64,000 nt of DNA from Erysipelotrichaceae bacterium. Lineage in GTDB: Bacteria; Bacillota_I; Bacilli_A; Erysipelotrichales; Erysipelotrichaceae. Positions within the stretch are counted from its first letter, which is position 1; the number at the start of each line of letters is the position of its first letter. A program made the translations under genes and the position numbers. This document shows positions 52,012 through 60,202 of this stretch, piece after piece. The notes beneath the pieces are model-generated. The model was not told the DNA's origin. It ran no database searches and saw only the letters and a program-made list of their open reading frames with translations. The stretch is taken from the NCBI GenBank assembly GCA_017473335.1, contig JAFULN010000005.1:32645-96644 (forward strand). The letters are read 5' to 3'.

Positions 52012-52054
52012 TTTGATCCTCCTGTGTTTGTATTGTATCGTTTTCACAAAAGAA

Positions 52055-52077
52055 AAGCTAGGAGATTGTCCTAGCTT
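52055..52077 (-). terminator. Rho-independent terminator of the DUF1846 gene
   Basis: AAGCTAGGA-N5-TCCTAGCTT; the minus strand continues with CTTTTCTTTT. Confidence 0.8.
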
Positions 52078-53560
52078 ATCCGTGATAAAGTTTCTTTGTC
52101 TGATACTGAGGTTCACAAGTGACATGAATTCCCAGTTTCTTTAATGTGTTCATATCTACTTCAGAAAGAATGACTGTTGAATGGAATTCTGAATCTTTCA
52201 GTTTTTCTAACGCATCCATTGCCAGCTGAGCGACTGGATTGGTTGTTGCGGTAATCGCAATGGCAATCAGTACTTCATCTGTATGCAGACGAGGATTATG
52301 TCCTTTTAATGAAGTGACTTTTAGTTTTTGAATAGGCTCTATGACATGTGGTGAAATCAGTGGGATTGAATCATCAATACCAGCGACCATTTTCATGGCA
52401 TTTACTAAACAGGCACTGCTTGAGCCAAACAATTTAGACGTTTTTCCTGTAATGATACGTCCGTCTGGAAGTTCCATTGCACATGCGGGGGCATTTGTTT
52501 CAGCAGCTTTATCAAGAGCTGGTTTGACACAGGCACGGTAGTCTTTTGTGATGCCAGCCTGCTGCATGATGTTTTCAATTTTGTCGATACTCTGCTGAGT
52601 TCCTTTGTCTTTTCTAAAGTCAACTAATGCTGCATAATAACGTCTTAGAATTTCTTCATGAGAAGCCTGTCGTGCTGCTTCATCATCAACAATGCAGAAA
52701 CCATTCATATTTACACCCATATCTGTTGGCGAATTGTATGGAGATTTTCCAAGAATTCTTTCAAATAGGGCATTTAACAGAGGGAATGCTTCTACATCAC
52801 GATTGTAGTTGACAGTAATTTCACCGTATTTTTCCAAATGGAACGGATCAATCATATTCACGTCATTTAGGTCTGCAGTTGCAGCTTCATAAGCCAGGTT
52901 CACAGGATGTTTTAATGCTATGTTCCAAGTTGGAAATGTTTCAAACTTAGCATATCCTGCTTTGATGCCGTTTTTATGGTCGTGATACAGCTGTGAAAGA
53001 CAGGTTGCTAGTTTTCCTGAACCAGGACCTGGAGCAGTGATAACAATCAGTTCACGACTGGTTTTGATATATTCGTTTCTTCCAAGCCCTTCTTCGGACA
53101 CAATGTGTTCAATGTTTGTTGGATAGCCTGCAATTGGATAATGCAGAGCTACCTGAATTCCTAAGCCTTCCAGTTTCTTTTTGAAAAGATCTGCCTGTGG
53201 CTGGTTGGCATACTGAGAAATAACGACAGAGCCAACATATAGTCCAATTGCCTGGAATGCATCAATCAGACGAAGTACGTCTTGGTCATAAGTAATACCT
53301 AAATCTGAACGCATTTTATTCTTTTCAATATGAGATGCATTGATAACAATGACAATTTCGGCTTTGTCTTTCATTTCCAGCAGCATCTTAATCTTTGTGT
53401 CAGGTTCAAATCCTGGCAGAACTCTTGATGCATGGAAGTCATCGAATAGTTTGCCGCCAAATTCAAGGTAAAGTTTATTGTCAAACATCTGAATGCGTTC
53501 TGAGATTTTTTCAGACTGCATTTTAATATATAAGTTGTTGTCAAAAGCTATTTTTTTCAT
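52076..53560 (-). CDS. DUF1846-family protein
   Basis: 494 residues. [20 protein letters not shown] is the usual start, which favours the ATG at 53560 over a GTG at 53569. [20 protein letters not shown] looks like a nucleotide-binding loop, and [16 protein letters not shown] and [16 protein letters not shown] are conserved-looking segments. The family is widespread in Firmicutes, has solved structures and no settled function that I can state. Monocistronic, divergent from the candidate small RNA. Confidence 0.88.
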   Translation of the reverse strand: MKKIAFDNNLYIKMQSEKISERIQMFDNKLYLEFGGKLFDDFHASRVLPGFEPDTKIKMLLEMKDKAEIVIVINASHIEKNKMRSDLGITYDQDVLRLIDAFQAIGLYVGSVVISQYANQPQADLFKKKLEGLGIQVALHYPIAGYPTNIEHIVSEEGLGRNEYIKTSRELIVITAPGPGSGKLATCLSQLYHDHKNGIKAGYAKFETFPTWNIALKHPVNLAYEAATADLNDVNMIDPFHLEKYGEITVNYNRDVEAFPLLNALFERILGKSPYNSPTDMGVNMNGFCIVDDEAARQASHEEILRRYYAALVDFRKDKGTQQSIDKIENIMQQAGITKDYRACVKPALDKAAETNAPACAMELPDGRIITGKTSKLFGSSSACLVNAMKMVAGIDDSIPLISPHVIEPIQKLKVTSLKGHNPRLHTDEVLIAIAITATTNPVAQLAMDALEKLKDSEFHSTVILSEVDMNTLKKLGIHVTCEPQYQTKKLYHG

Positions 53561-53700
53561 GGTAATCACCCCATCCCATCGTCTATTATAGCAAAGATTA
53601 AGATGGACAGGTTGAAGAATTTGATGAAATTGTTGGAAATCTTATTGAAGGGTTTTAGAAGCGATGAAATAGGATAAAAAACTTTATTTTTCTTGTGAAA

Positions 53701-53729
53701 TAGACTAAAATTGGAAAACTTCTTTTAAT
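53701..53729 (+). promoter_or_regulatory. Promoter of the candidate small RNA (duplicate of the fba promoter)
   Basis: TAGACT-N17-TTTAAT. The surrounding block of about 45 bp (53691-53735) repeats at 61693-61736 upstream of fba, with TAGACT-N17-TTTATT and only a few changes. Confidence 0.5.
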
Positions 53730-53735
53730 TAAACC

Positions 53736-53845
53736 TGACTTTAGAAGTTAAAAGGTAAAAAATGGTGCTAACTTCTAAAGACGGGCAAAAGAATTCTAAG
53801 AAAAGCTGAAGAAGAATAAAACATCGGGAGACCGATGTTTTATTC
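53736..53845 (+). ncRNA. Candidate structured small RNA, about 110 nt
   Basis: A transcript from the promoter above would open with a hairpin CTTTAGAAGTTA-N18-TAACTTCTAAAG (12 bp perfect, 53739-53780) and end with GAATAAAACATCGG-GAGA-CCGATGTTTTATTC (14 bp perfect, 53814-53845). There is no credible open reading frame in between. Neither neighbouring protein gene would need these structures, because both are transcribed away from the segment. The sRNA class is not recognised. The AAAGGTAAAAAATGG loop resembles a ribosome site and could be a pairing region. Confidence 0.45.
53814..53845 (+). terminator. 14-bp perfect hairpin ending the small RNA candidate
   Basis: GAATAAAACATCGG-GAGA-CCGATGTTTTATTC, then TGCACTTTTG. 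The U-run lies inside the right arm rather than after it. It abuts the next operator without a gap. Confidence 0.6.
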
Positions 53846-53863
53846 TGCACTTTTGATAGTGCA
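53846..53863. promoter_or_regulatory. Operator TGCAC-N8-GTGCA upstream of the HAD gene
   Basis: TGCAC-TTTTGATA-GTGCA, 31 bp before an extended -10 box (TGATAAGAT, 53892-53900). The same inverted repeat occurs at 56591 and 56717 with the same spacing, so it is probably an activator site. Confidence 0.65.
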
Positions 53864-53918
53864 AAAATATAAATTTGTCTTATCGGATATTTGATAAGAT
53901 GTGACTAGAGGTGACATG

Positions 53919-54587
53919 ATGTTAAAGGCAATGATTTTTGATTTTGATGGTGTAATATGTGATTCAGAAATGTATCATGTTGAAGTTTGGAGTGATTTCA
54001 TTCAATCAGAAGGTTTTCATATTGCTAAAGAAGAAATCTATCCGTGTATTGGAGCTAGTGCAATGCTGGATGTTTGGAGAGTGATCTATGACCGTCATCA
54101 GGATGAAATACCATATAGTTATCAAGAATACCGTTCAAAAATGAGAGAATACTTTTATCAGCATGACTTTGATAAAAATTATATTGAACTAATGTATCCT
54201 GAAATGCCTCGTTTTTTTAAATGGCTGAAAAAGCATGGAATTAAGATTGGTGTAGCATCCTCTTCTGCTGAGCATTACATGCAGATTCATTTAAAAGAAT
54301 GTGGATTATTTGAATACGTTGATGTGATTGTAACAGGATATATGTTTAAAGTATCAAAACCTCATCCTGAAATATATCTTACAACAATGAAAATGCTTGG
54401 TGTAGACGCCAATGAAACTGTCATAATGGAAGATTCGACATACGGGATTCAAGCGGCTAAAGCGGCAGGGGCACTAACAATTGCTCGTAAAGAACATGTG
54501 TTCAATTTAGATCAGAAAGAAGCAGATTATCGCGTTGATAGTGCTGAGGAAATTATAGAATTATTAAAAGAATTAAAAATGATATAA
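53919..54587 (+). CDS. HAD-family phosphatase/phosphomutase (beta-PGM-like)
   Basis: 222 residues. MLKAMIFDFDGVICDSEMYH carries the nucleophile Asp and acid/base Asp of motif I, GVASSSAEHYMQIHLK motif II, KPHPEIYLTTMKMLGV the Lys, and VIMEDSTYGIQAAKAAGA motif IV. The helical cap suits beta-phosphoglucomutase or a sugar phosphatase. AGAGGTGA lies 5 bp before the ATG at 53919. It has the same operator as the third PTS operon, so it should act on the sugar phosphate that system delivers. Confidence 0.88.
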   Translation: MLKAMIFDFDGVICDSEMYHVEVWSDFIQSEGFHIAKEEIYPCIGASAMLDVWRVIYDRHQDEIPYSYQEYRSKMREYFYQHDFDKNYIELMYPEMPRFFKWLKKHGIKIGVASSSAEHYMQIHLKECGLFEYVDVIVTGYMFKVSKPHPEIYLTTMKMLGVDANETVIMEDSTYGIQAAKAAGALTIARKEHVFNLDQKEADYRVDSAEEIIELLKELKMI

Positions 54588-54611
54588 AAAGACTCCGAAG
54601 AGTCTTTTTTA
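54586..54611. terminator. Bidirectional terminator
   Basis: AAAGACTC-CGAA-GAGTCTTT with TTTT between the convergent HAD and regulator genes. Confidence 0.85.
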
Positions 54612-56546
54612 TAATAGTGTTTCAACCAGATAATGCTCAACTGCGTTTTTAATGTAATTGATTGCGTCTCGTCGATTGTTGAAGTTGATATCAAGACCAT
54701 CACGAGAAAGAACCTGAGTTAAAGCTTCCATGGTTTTGTAATATGCTAGATCGTTATTTTCTAAGTCTGCAGAGATAACAAAGAGACGTTTGTATCGATT
54801 TCCTTGATGTGAGAATTTATTCTTCAGTAAATACACATCGAAGATTTGTCCATGTTTTTCTTTAACGAATAAGAAAGCAGTTGAACCATTCGAGTTAGCG
54901 ACGATCTGTTTGTCCTCGCTGATTGTGTGATACAGAGAATACTTAGACAAAACAGAATCAAATTTAGAAACGCCTGTTAGAAGGAATACGTTTAGCTTCT
55001 CTAGGATTTCAAGGTAATCACTATAGTGGGCAGTGCGTATATAGGTAGACTTAATGGCATAGATGACATCACTGTCAATGAAATTGGTTCCATTGAAACA
55101 TACAACATTTTGTGATTTTTGCACGAATTCTATGTTATTGCTTCTTTGGTGCAAAAGCAGCAAATCATATGTTTTTGTTTTTTGAAGATGTGGTTCAACA
55201 GATTCAATTTGGCGAATGAAATGAGAAAGATTACTTCCTATGATGGTGTCAATCAATGCATAGGCAGTCAAACGTCCTAAAAAGCTGTACACACCAACAG
55301 AGATTTTTGTGGTGTCAGGTTTTTGAAGCATCAAGTGTGTGTAAATGCAGTTGGTGATGTATGAAATACAATAAATATTAAGGGTTGGACCTCGCGTAGC
55401 TTTAAGATGGGAAGTCAACATGAGTGATAAGAAATAAGAAAAGCGTGAGTGTGAAACTGACTTTTCGTTGAAGAATACATAAGGTTTATATTGTTTATGG
55501 GTACTTGAAATAATCTTTGCATTAATGGAGAGAAACCACAAATTCAAAGAATTTTCTGGAAGCAGTTTAAATACTTTTAGATACTTGTAACTGGTCAGAT
55601 CAGAAACCATCTCTTGCGTATCTTGGTAGAATGCATCTGAAATCTGCTTTTTTTGTACATCTTTATGAATGAAATCACGCTCCGCCATAATGTTCATGGC
55701 AAGTGCAGTGCGTTCAACACCCGTGATGATGATATCGGGATATATAGTTTGAATCTTTGTGATGATTTGATCTGCTAATTCAAAGTCAGCATCACTTAAA
55801 TAAGGGAGAATCTTATGCTCTTTGATATCGATAGGATGATTAAGTCTAAAACAAGTGATATAAACATAACATGAAATGCGGTAAATCCCTACTTCAAAGA
55901 ATGTGATAGGGGTATTTTCAAGGATTTCTGTAACTATTGTGTTGATGGAATAGAAGTCAATATGATAATTTGCCCATTTTAAAGAAGAAAAATCAAAATT
56001 ATGCTTCAGCATTTCGTCGACATATGTAACCATGTAGTCTTTTGCGAATAAGCGTAAATCTTTTTCTCTTCCTTTAATTAGAATGTATCCGGGTGATTCT
56101 TTGCTATCGAGATGAATATCAAATGTTTCAATCTGCGAAGATAGTCTGCTGAAATAGTTGGATAATGTTTCTTTGGATATATACAAATCATCTGCGAGTT
56201 GATTTAACGTGAATCGATTTGAAATGAATAAATATTTTTTGACCAATAAAGAAATGATGTCGTTGATACCATATTTATAGGTGTGAGAATACTTAATGTG
56301 TTCAATTGTGTCGTTTCTAGCTTTGATGTATTTTGACATATTGTCAATTTCAAGGCAATATCCAGTTCTTGTCTTAGAGACTAGATGACATCCTCTTTCC
56401 TGGAGGTATGGGTTAATATCAGCTAAATCATTTTTTACAGTACGTATAGACACGTTTAAAAACTTTCCGATCTCTTGAGAGGTCGAAAAGCCATCTTTTG
56501 TACAAAGAAAATAAAATATTTTAATGTGTCTGTCGTTTGTAATCAT
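54609..56546 (-). CDS. PRD-type (BglG/MtlR-like) transcriptional regulator of the third PTS
   Basis: 645 residues. The HTH is FYFLCTKDGFSTSQEIGKFL and VSIRTVKNDLADINPYLQER, a second HTH lies near residue 115 (FTLNQLADDLYISKETLSNY), then PRD-like helical domains (EVGIYRISCYVYITCFRLNH), a degenerate EIIB-like part (KTYDLLLLHQRSNN) and an EIIA-like C-terminus. Its promoter holds TGCAC-N8-GTGCA 32 bp before TATAAT, as does the divergent PTS promoter, so it probably activates both. TATAAT lies 6 bp before the ATG, which predicts a leaderless mRNA. Confidence 0.82.
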   Translation of the reverse strand: MITNDRHIKIFYFLCTKDGFSTSQEIGKFLNVSIRTVKNDLADINPYLQERGCHLVSKTRTGYCLEIDNMSKYIKARNDTIEHIKYSHTYKYGINDIISLLVKKYLFISNRFTLNQLADDLYISKETLSNYFSRLSSQIETFDIHLDSKESPGYILIKGREKDLRLFAKDYMVTYVDEMLKHNFDFSSLKWANYHIDFYSINTIVTEILENTPITFFEVGIYRISCYVYITCFRLNHPIDIKEHKILPYLSDADFELADQIITKIQTIYPDIIITGVERTALAMNIMAERDFIHKDVQKKQISDAFYQDTQEMVSDLTSYKYLKVFKLLPENSLNLWFLSINAKIISSTHKQYKPYVFFNEKSVSHSRFSYFLSLMLTSHLKATRGPTLNIYCISYITNCIYTHLMLQKPDTTKISVGVYSFLGRLTAYALIDTIIGSNLSHFIRQIESVEPHLQKTKTYDLLLLHQRSNNIEFVQKSQNVVCFNGTNFIDSDVIYAIKSTYIRTAHYSDYLEILEKLNVFLLTGVSKFDSVLSKYSLYHTISEDKQIVANSNGSTAFLFVKEKHGQIFDVYLLKNKFSHQGNRYKRLFVISADLENNDLAYYKTMEALTQVLSRDGLDINFNNRRDAINYIKNAVEHYLVETLL

Positions 56547-56552
56547 ACTTTA

Positions 56553-56558
56553 ATTATA
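56553..56558 (-). promoter_or_regulatory. -10 box implying a leaderless regulator mRNA
   Basis: On the minus strand TATAAT, then TAAAGT, then the ATG at 56546; the same 6-bp spacing as the regulator at 44329. Confidence 0.5.
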
Positions 56559-56590
56559 ATGCAATATACAAAAAATAATAAGGGTTAATT

Positions 56591-56608
56591 TGCACTATTA
56601 TTCGTGCA
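56591..56608. promoter_or_regulatory. Operator TGCAC-N8-GTGCA at the regulator promoter
   Basis: TGCAC-TATTATTC-GTGCA, ending 32 bp before the regulator's TATAAT on the minus strand. Confidence 0.65.
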
Positions 56609-56716
56609 CAAAAATACAAAGCAATAAATAGGCAATATGATTAGGGTTGTTATCAAATAACTAGTAAATGTTGGAAAAATGAAGGTTTTAAAGCAAAAAT
56701 GTAGCATTTTTTAATG

Positions 56717-56734
56717 TGCACTAATAATCGTGCA
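56717..56734. promoter_or_regulatory. Operator TGCAC-N8-GTGCA at the PTS promoter
   Basis: TGCAC-TAATAATC-GTGCA, ending 32 bp before the extended -10 box TGTTATGAT (56764-56772). No good -35 box exists, as expected for an activator-dependent promoter. Confidence 0.65.
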
Positions 56735-56763
56735 AAAAGTTACAATCTGTTTTTTGTGACTTT

Positions 56764-56772
56764 TGTTATGAT
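56764..56772 (+). promoter_or_regulatory. Extended -10 promoter of the third PTS operon
   Basis: TG-T-TATGAT without a recognisable -35; start site expected near 56779, 19 bp before the EIIA ATG. Confidence 0.5.
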
Positions 56773-56797
56773 TGAGTCAGAAAGTAGGGGTTACAAA

Positions 56798-57223
56798 ATG
56801 AAGAAGCTTTTGATTGCGACTCATGCACATATGGCAAGCGGTATTGTTAGCACGATAGATTTGTTGACAGGCTGCGGTTCACGATTGAAGTGGCTGGATG
56901 CTTACGTGGATGAAACAGATGTCGTCAAAGAGTTAAGAGATTTCATCAGCGATGTTACAGAAGGAGATCAGGGTATTATTTTTACAGATCTTAGAGGTGG
57001 CAGTGTCAATCAACAGGTAATGAATCTTTTGCAGGAGGCTTCACAGAACATCATTGTAGTAACCGGCATCAATCTTCCTGTGATTCTTGAGATTGCATTA
57101 AGTGACGAAACAATAGATAAGCAGAAAGTACAGGAAATTGTTGAAATGGCTCGAGGGGAGCTGTGCTGTATGGACTTAAAACAGACAGAAGAGCCAATGG
57201 ATGAAGATTCATTTTTTGAATGA
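56798..57223 (+). CDS. PTS mannose-family EIIA
   Basis: 141 residues. MKKLLIATHAHMASGIVSTI holds the phospho-His9, IIFTDLRGGSVNQQVMNLL the second signature, and GINLPVILEIAL the dimer loop. AGGGGT precedes the ATG at 56798; an in-frame ATG at 56714 would lie inside the operator. First gene of an EIIA-EIIB-EIIC-EIID-aldolase-reductase operon. Confidence 0.92.
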   Translation: MKKLLIATHAHMASGIVSTIDLLTGCGSRLKWLDAYVDETDVVKELRDFISDVTEGDQGIIFTDLRGGSVNQQVMNLLQEASQNIIVVTGINLPVILEIALSDETIDKQKVQEIVEMARGELCCMDLKQTEEPMDEDSFFE

Positions 57224-57236
57224 GAGGAGAAAGAAT

Positions 57237-57737
57237 ATGATCGTAGCATTAAGAATTGATGATCGCCTCGTGCATGGGCAGGTTGCCTTGGCATGGTCCA
57301 AAACATTAGGTACAGAAGGAATTATCGTTGCAAACGACAGAGCTGCAACTAATGAAGTTCAGAAAATGACTTTAAAGATGGCAACACCAGCTAATCAAAA
57401 AATGATGATTGTCACAGTGAAAAAAGCAGTTGAGCTGATGAACAATCCAAAATCACAAAAAATGAAAATCATGTTAATTGTTAACACCGTCAAGGATGCA
57501 CTTGAGCTGTGTAAAGGTATTTCTGAAGTGAAAGAAGTAAACCTTGCAGGAGCTGGACGTCTTGAAGGTGGAGATATGGATAAAAAGAAAATATTGGTTA
57601 AGTCATGTGTTTTCTTGAGGGATGAGGAAGTGGAGGCACTCAGAGAATTGATTAGCCTAGGGATCAATGTCTATAATCAGCCTCTGCCTCAAAGTCCAAG
57701 AATCAGCATGTCTGATACACTGAAGTCAATGAGTTAA
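57237..57737 (+). CDS. PTS mannose/sorbose-family EIIB
   Basis: 166 residues. MIVALRIDDRLVHGQVALAW has the phospho-His13 in RLVHGQ, EGIIVANDRAATNEVQKMTL follows the fold, and KEVNLAGAGRLEGGDMDKKK lies in the second half. GAGGAGA lies upstream. It transfers phosphate from the EIIA upstream to the incoming sugar. Confidence 0.93.
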   Translation: MIVALRIDDRLVHGQVALAWSKTLGTEGIIVANDRAATNEVQKMTLKMATPANQKMMIVTVKKAVELMNNPKSQKMKIMLIVNTVKDALELCKGISEVKEVNLAGAGRLEGGDMDKKKILVKSCVFLRDEEVEALRELISLGINVYNQPLPQSPRISMSDTLKSMS

Positions 57738-57752
57738 GGAGGTAAAGGAATT

Positions 57753-58544
57753 ATGACTTATACGACAGAAGCTCTACTGGCTGTATTAGTGACAATCATT
57801 TGCTATTCCGGAACTTATCTATGGGGAAGAATGATGATGGACCGTCCAATCATCGTGGCTTCTTTACTGGGGATAGTTTTAGGGGATATCCAAACTGGTT
57901 TGATCTGCGGCGCTACTTTGGAAGCAGTCTTCCTTGGTGTCTCACATATTGGTGGTTCAAACTTGAATTACTGTATGGCAACTATTTTTACAACAACATT
58001 TGCAATTATTACTGATAGCGATCTTGAAACAATCTTAGCCCTTGCCGTTCCGATTAGTACTTTAGGTACTCTGGTTGAACAGGGATATCGCTTTGTCAGC
58101 GCAATGTTTGTTGGTTATATGGACAAATTGATTGAAGCAAATGAACAGAAAAAGTATTCAATCATGCGCTTTGTGATTTTCTGCGTAACACATCCAATTT
58201 ATTGGGCAGTTGTATTCTTTGGAATCGCTGCAGGTGCTGAAGCAGTTCAGGCATTTCTGGATTCACTGCCACCATTTATTTCTGCAACAATGAACGTATC
58301 TAAGGGTCTGTTTGGAGGTATCGGTCTTGCATTGGTATTGAATCAGATTTGGGACAAGAAGTACTGTGCATGGTTCTTCTTTGGATTTGTTCTTTCTGTT
58401 TATGCAGGACTTCCAACAATTGCAATTCTGGTTATTGCTATCGCTATTGCAATCGCATTGGCTACAATCGAACTGGAAATGCGTAAAAATAAACCGGCAG
58501 TAGCTGCTGAAATGAGTGAAGAGGAGGCGTTCTTTAATGAGTAA
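57753..58544 (+). CDS. PTS mannose/sorbose-family EIIC
   Basis: 263 residues, polytopic. PIIVASLLGIVLGDIQTGLI then CGATLEAVFLGVSHIGGSNL is the family signature, and LFGGIGLALVLNQIWDKKYC lies near residue 190. AAGGAGG lies upstream. Forms the membrane part with EIID. Its hydrophilic C-terminal tail (EMSEEEAFFNE) overlaps the EIID start. Confidence 0.92.
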   Translation: MTYTTEALLAVLVTIICYSGTYLWGRMMMDRPIIVASLLGIVLGDIQTGLICGATLEAVFLGVSHIGGSNLNYCMATIFTTTFAIITDSDLETILALAVPISTLGTLVEQGYRFVSAMFVGYMDKLIEANEQKKYSIMRFVIFCVTHPIYWAVVFFGIAAGAEAVQAFLDSLPPFISATMNVSKGLFGGIGLALVLNQIWDKKYCAWFFFGFVLSVYAGLPTIAILVIAIAIAIALATIELEMRKNKPAVAAEMSEEEAFFNE

Positions 58545-59358
58545 AATTACTAATGTACCTCAAGATGAAAAGAAAATGCTTCATCAGGTGTTCTGGCGCT
58601 TTCTGACAATGCAGTGTGACATGAACTATGTCAAAGGCGGAGCTCAGGGGTGGACCTATTCACTGATGCCTGTTATCAATAAGTTCTATGACAAACCAGA
58701 AGATCAGGTAGAAGCTTTGAAACGTCATATGTGCTTTATCAACATCACTCAGGAAATTGCTCCATTTACTGTGGGTCTTGTAGCATCCATGGAAAAGCAG
58801 AATGCAGAAAATCCTGATTTTGATGCCAGCTCAATCAATGCCCTCAAGATTAGTTTGATGGGTCCAATGGCAGGTATTGGAGATACTTTGTTCCTAAATG
58901 TCATTCGTGTTGTTGCTGCAGGTGTTGCAATTCCTTTGGCACAAGCAGGAAACATTCTTGCACCAATTCTGTTTATGATTATCTGTAACGTACCTAACTT
59001 TGTGTGCCGTTATTATGGATTGTTCCTTGGATATAATCTGGGTACAAGTTTCATTAAGAAGGTCTATGAAGGCGGTATTATGGAAACTGTTATGAAAGCA
59101 TGTTCTGTTGTGGGTTTGACAGTAATTGGATGTATTGTTGCTACCAGTGTTAAATTCTCAACTTCACTTGCTATTCCAGTAGCTGAAGGCTCATTCGCAG
59201 TTCAAAGTATCTTTGACTCAATCTTCCTGAACATCCTTCCTCTTTCTATTACTTTAGGTATGTTCTATCTTGTAAGAGTGAAGAAGATGAGCGTAAACAT
59301 GCTTCTGGTACTTGTACTTGTCTTCTCATGCATTTGTGTACTTCTGGGAATCTGCTAG
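58537..59358 (+). CDS. PTS mannose/sorbose-family EIID
   Basis: 273 residues. MLHQVFWRFLTMQCDMNYVK, RHMCFINITQEIAPFTVGLV and LMGPMAGIGDTLFLNVIRVV (the G-x-GD segment) are family marks. GAGGAGG lies 9 bp before the ATG, which is inside the EIIC end. Compared with the other EIIDs, GDSL is replaced by GDTL. Confidence 0.92.
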   Translation: MSKITNVPQDEKKMLHQVFWRFLTMQCDMNYVKGGAQGWTYSLMPVINKFYDKPEDQVEALKRHMCFINITQEIAPFTVGLVASMEKQNAENPDFDASSINALKISLMGPMAGIGDTLFLNVIRVVAAGVAIPLAQAGNILAPILFMIICNVPNFVCRYYGLFLGYNLGTSFIKKVYEGGIMETVMKACSVVGLTVIGCIVATSVKFSTSLAIPVAEGSFAVQSIFDSIFLNILPLSITLGMFYLVRVKKMSVNMLLVLVLVFSCICVLLGIC

Positions 59359-59367
59359 GAGTAAAAC

Positions 59368-60186
59368 ATGCTGGTAAGTACAAAATACTTGCTCGAAAAG
59401 GCGATGGCAGAGAACCGTGCGGTTCCTGCCATCACCATTATTGATGAGCATACGCTTCGCGGTGTAATGAAAGCAGTGGAAGAAATGGAAATTCCATGTA
59501 TTTTACAGTGCGGAAAAACAAAAGAAAATATTGATGTTTATGCAGGTCAGATGATTTACTTTGCTAAACGATGCAAAGCACCAGTAGCTGTTAACCTTGA
59601 TCATGGTGCGAGCTTGGAAATGGTAAAGTATGCGATCGATGCTGGATTCAACTCTGTTATGATCGATGGTTCTAAACTTCCTTTCGAACAGAATATTAGA
59701 GTTGTCAAAGAAGTAGTCGAGTATGCACATGAACATGGAGTTCCAGTTGAAGCTGAATTGGGACATGTAGGAAATGGTGCAGACTATGAAAATCAGAAAG
59801 CAGTTAAGTCATTATATACTGATCCTGCACAAGCAAATGAGTTTATTCAACGTACAGGCATTGATTCTTTGGCGGTTGCGATTGGAACTGCTCATGGTGA
59901 TTATGTGGGTACTCCTCATCTTGATTTTGAAAGGCTTCATGAGCTGAGAGATGCATTAAATGTGCCTCTTGTATTGCATGGTGGATCAGGAACGGGGAAG
60001 GAAAATCTGAGAAGATGTGCAACAGAAGGAATTAACAAGATCAATCTGTGTACAGACCTGCACAAAGCAGCACGTCGTGCATGCCAAGAATATGTCAATG
60101 AGGTTCCATATCCTGTACTGTGTGAAAAAATTCGAGATGCTGTTTATGAAGAAATGATGAAATACAAGAGTGTATTCTGTGATTGA
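59368..60186 (+). CDS. Class II ketose-bisphosphate aldolase (tagatose/fructose type)
   Basis: 272 residues. AVNLDHGASLEMVKYAIDAG gives the zinc His and Asp, GFNSVMIDGSKLPFEQNI, VEAELGHVGNG (Glu, His), AIGTAHGDYVG (His) and LVLHGGSGTGKENLRRC complete the class II site. It cleaves a ketose phosphate into C3 units. No sugar-phosphate kinase is in the operon, so the second phosphate must come from elsewhere or the substrate is a monophosphate. A paralogue of fba at 61782 that lacks the final extension. Confidence 0.88.
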   Translation: MLVSTKYLLEKAMAENRAVPAITIIDEHTLRGVMKAVEEMEIPCILQCGKTKENIDVYAGQMIYFAKRCKAPVAVNLDHGASLEMVKYAIDAGFNSVMIDGSKLPFEQNIRVVKEVVEYAHEHGVPVEAELGHVGNGADYENQKAVKSLYTDPAQANEFIQRTGIDSLAVAIGTAHGDYVGTPHLDFERLHELRDALNVPLVLHGGSGTGKENLRRCATEGINKINLCTDLHKAARRACQEYVNEVPYPVLCEKIRDAVYEEMMKYKSVFCD

Positions 60187-60202
60187 TAGTGGAGGATGTA
60201 GA

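Noticed and set aside
52020..52045. cre-like TGTGAAAACGATACAA upstream of the EcsC gene
   Set aside because: It deviates at conserved positions of the consensus, and EcsC is not an obvious catabolic target.
56655..56712. Extra inverted repeats GTTAT-CAA-ATAAC and AAAAATG-TAG-CATTTTT upstream of the third PTS
   Set aside because: Short and AT-only; expected by chance in such AT-rich DNA, with no second copy elsewhere.
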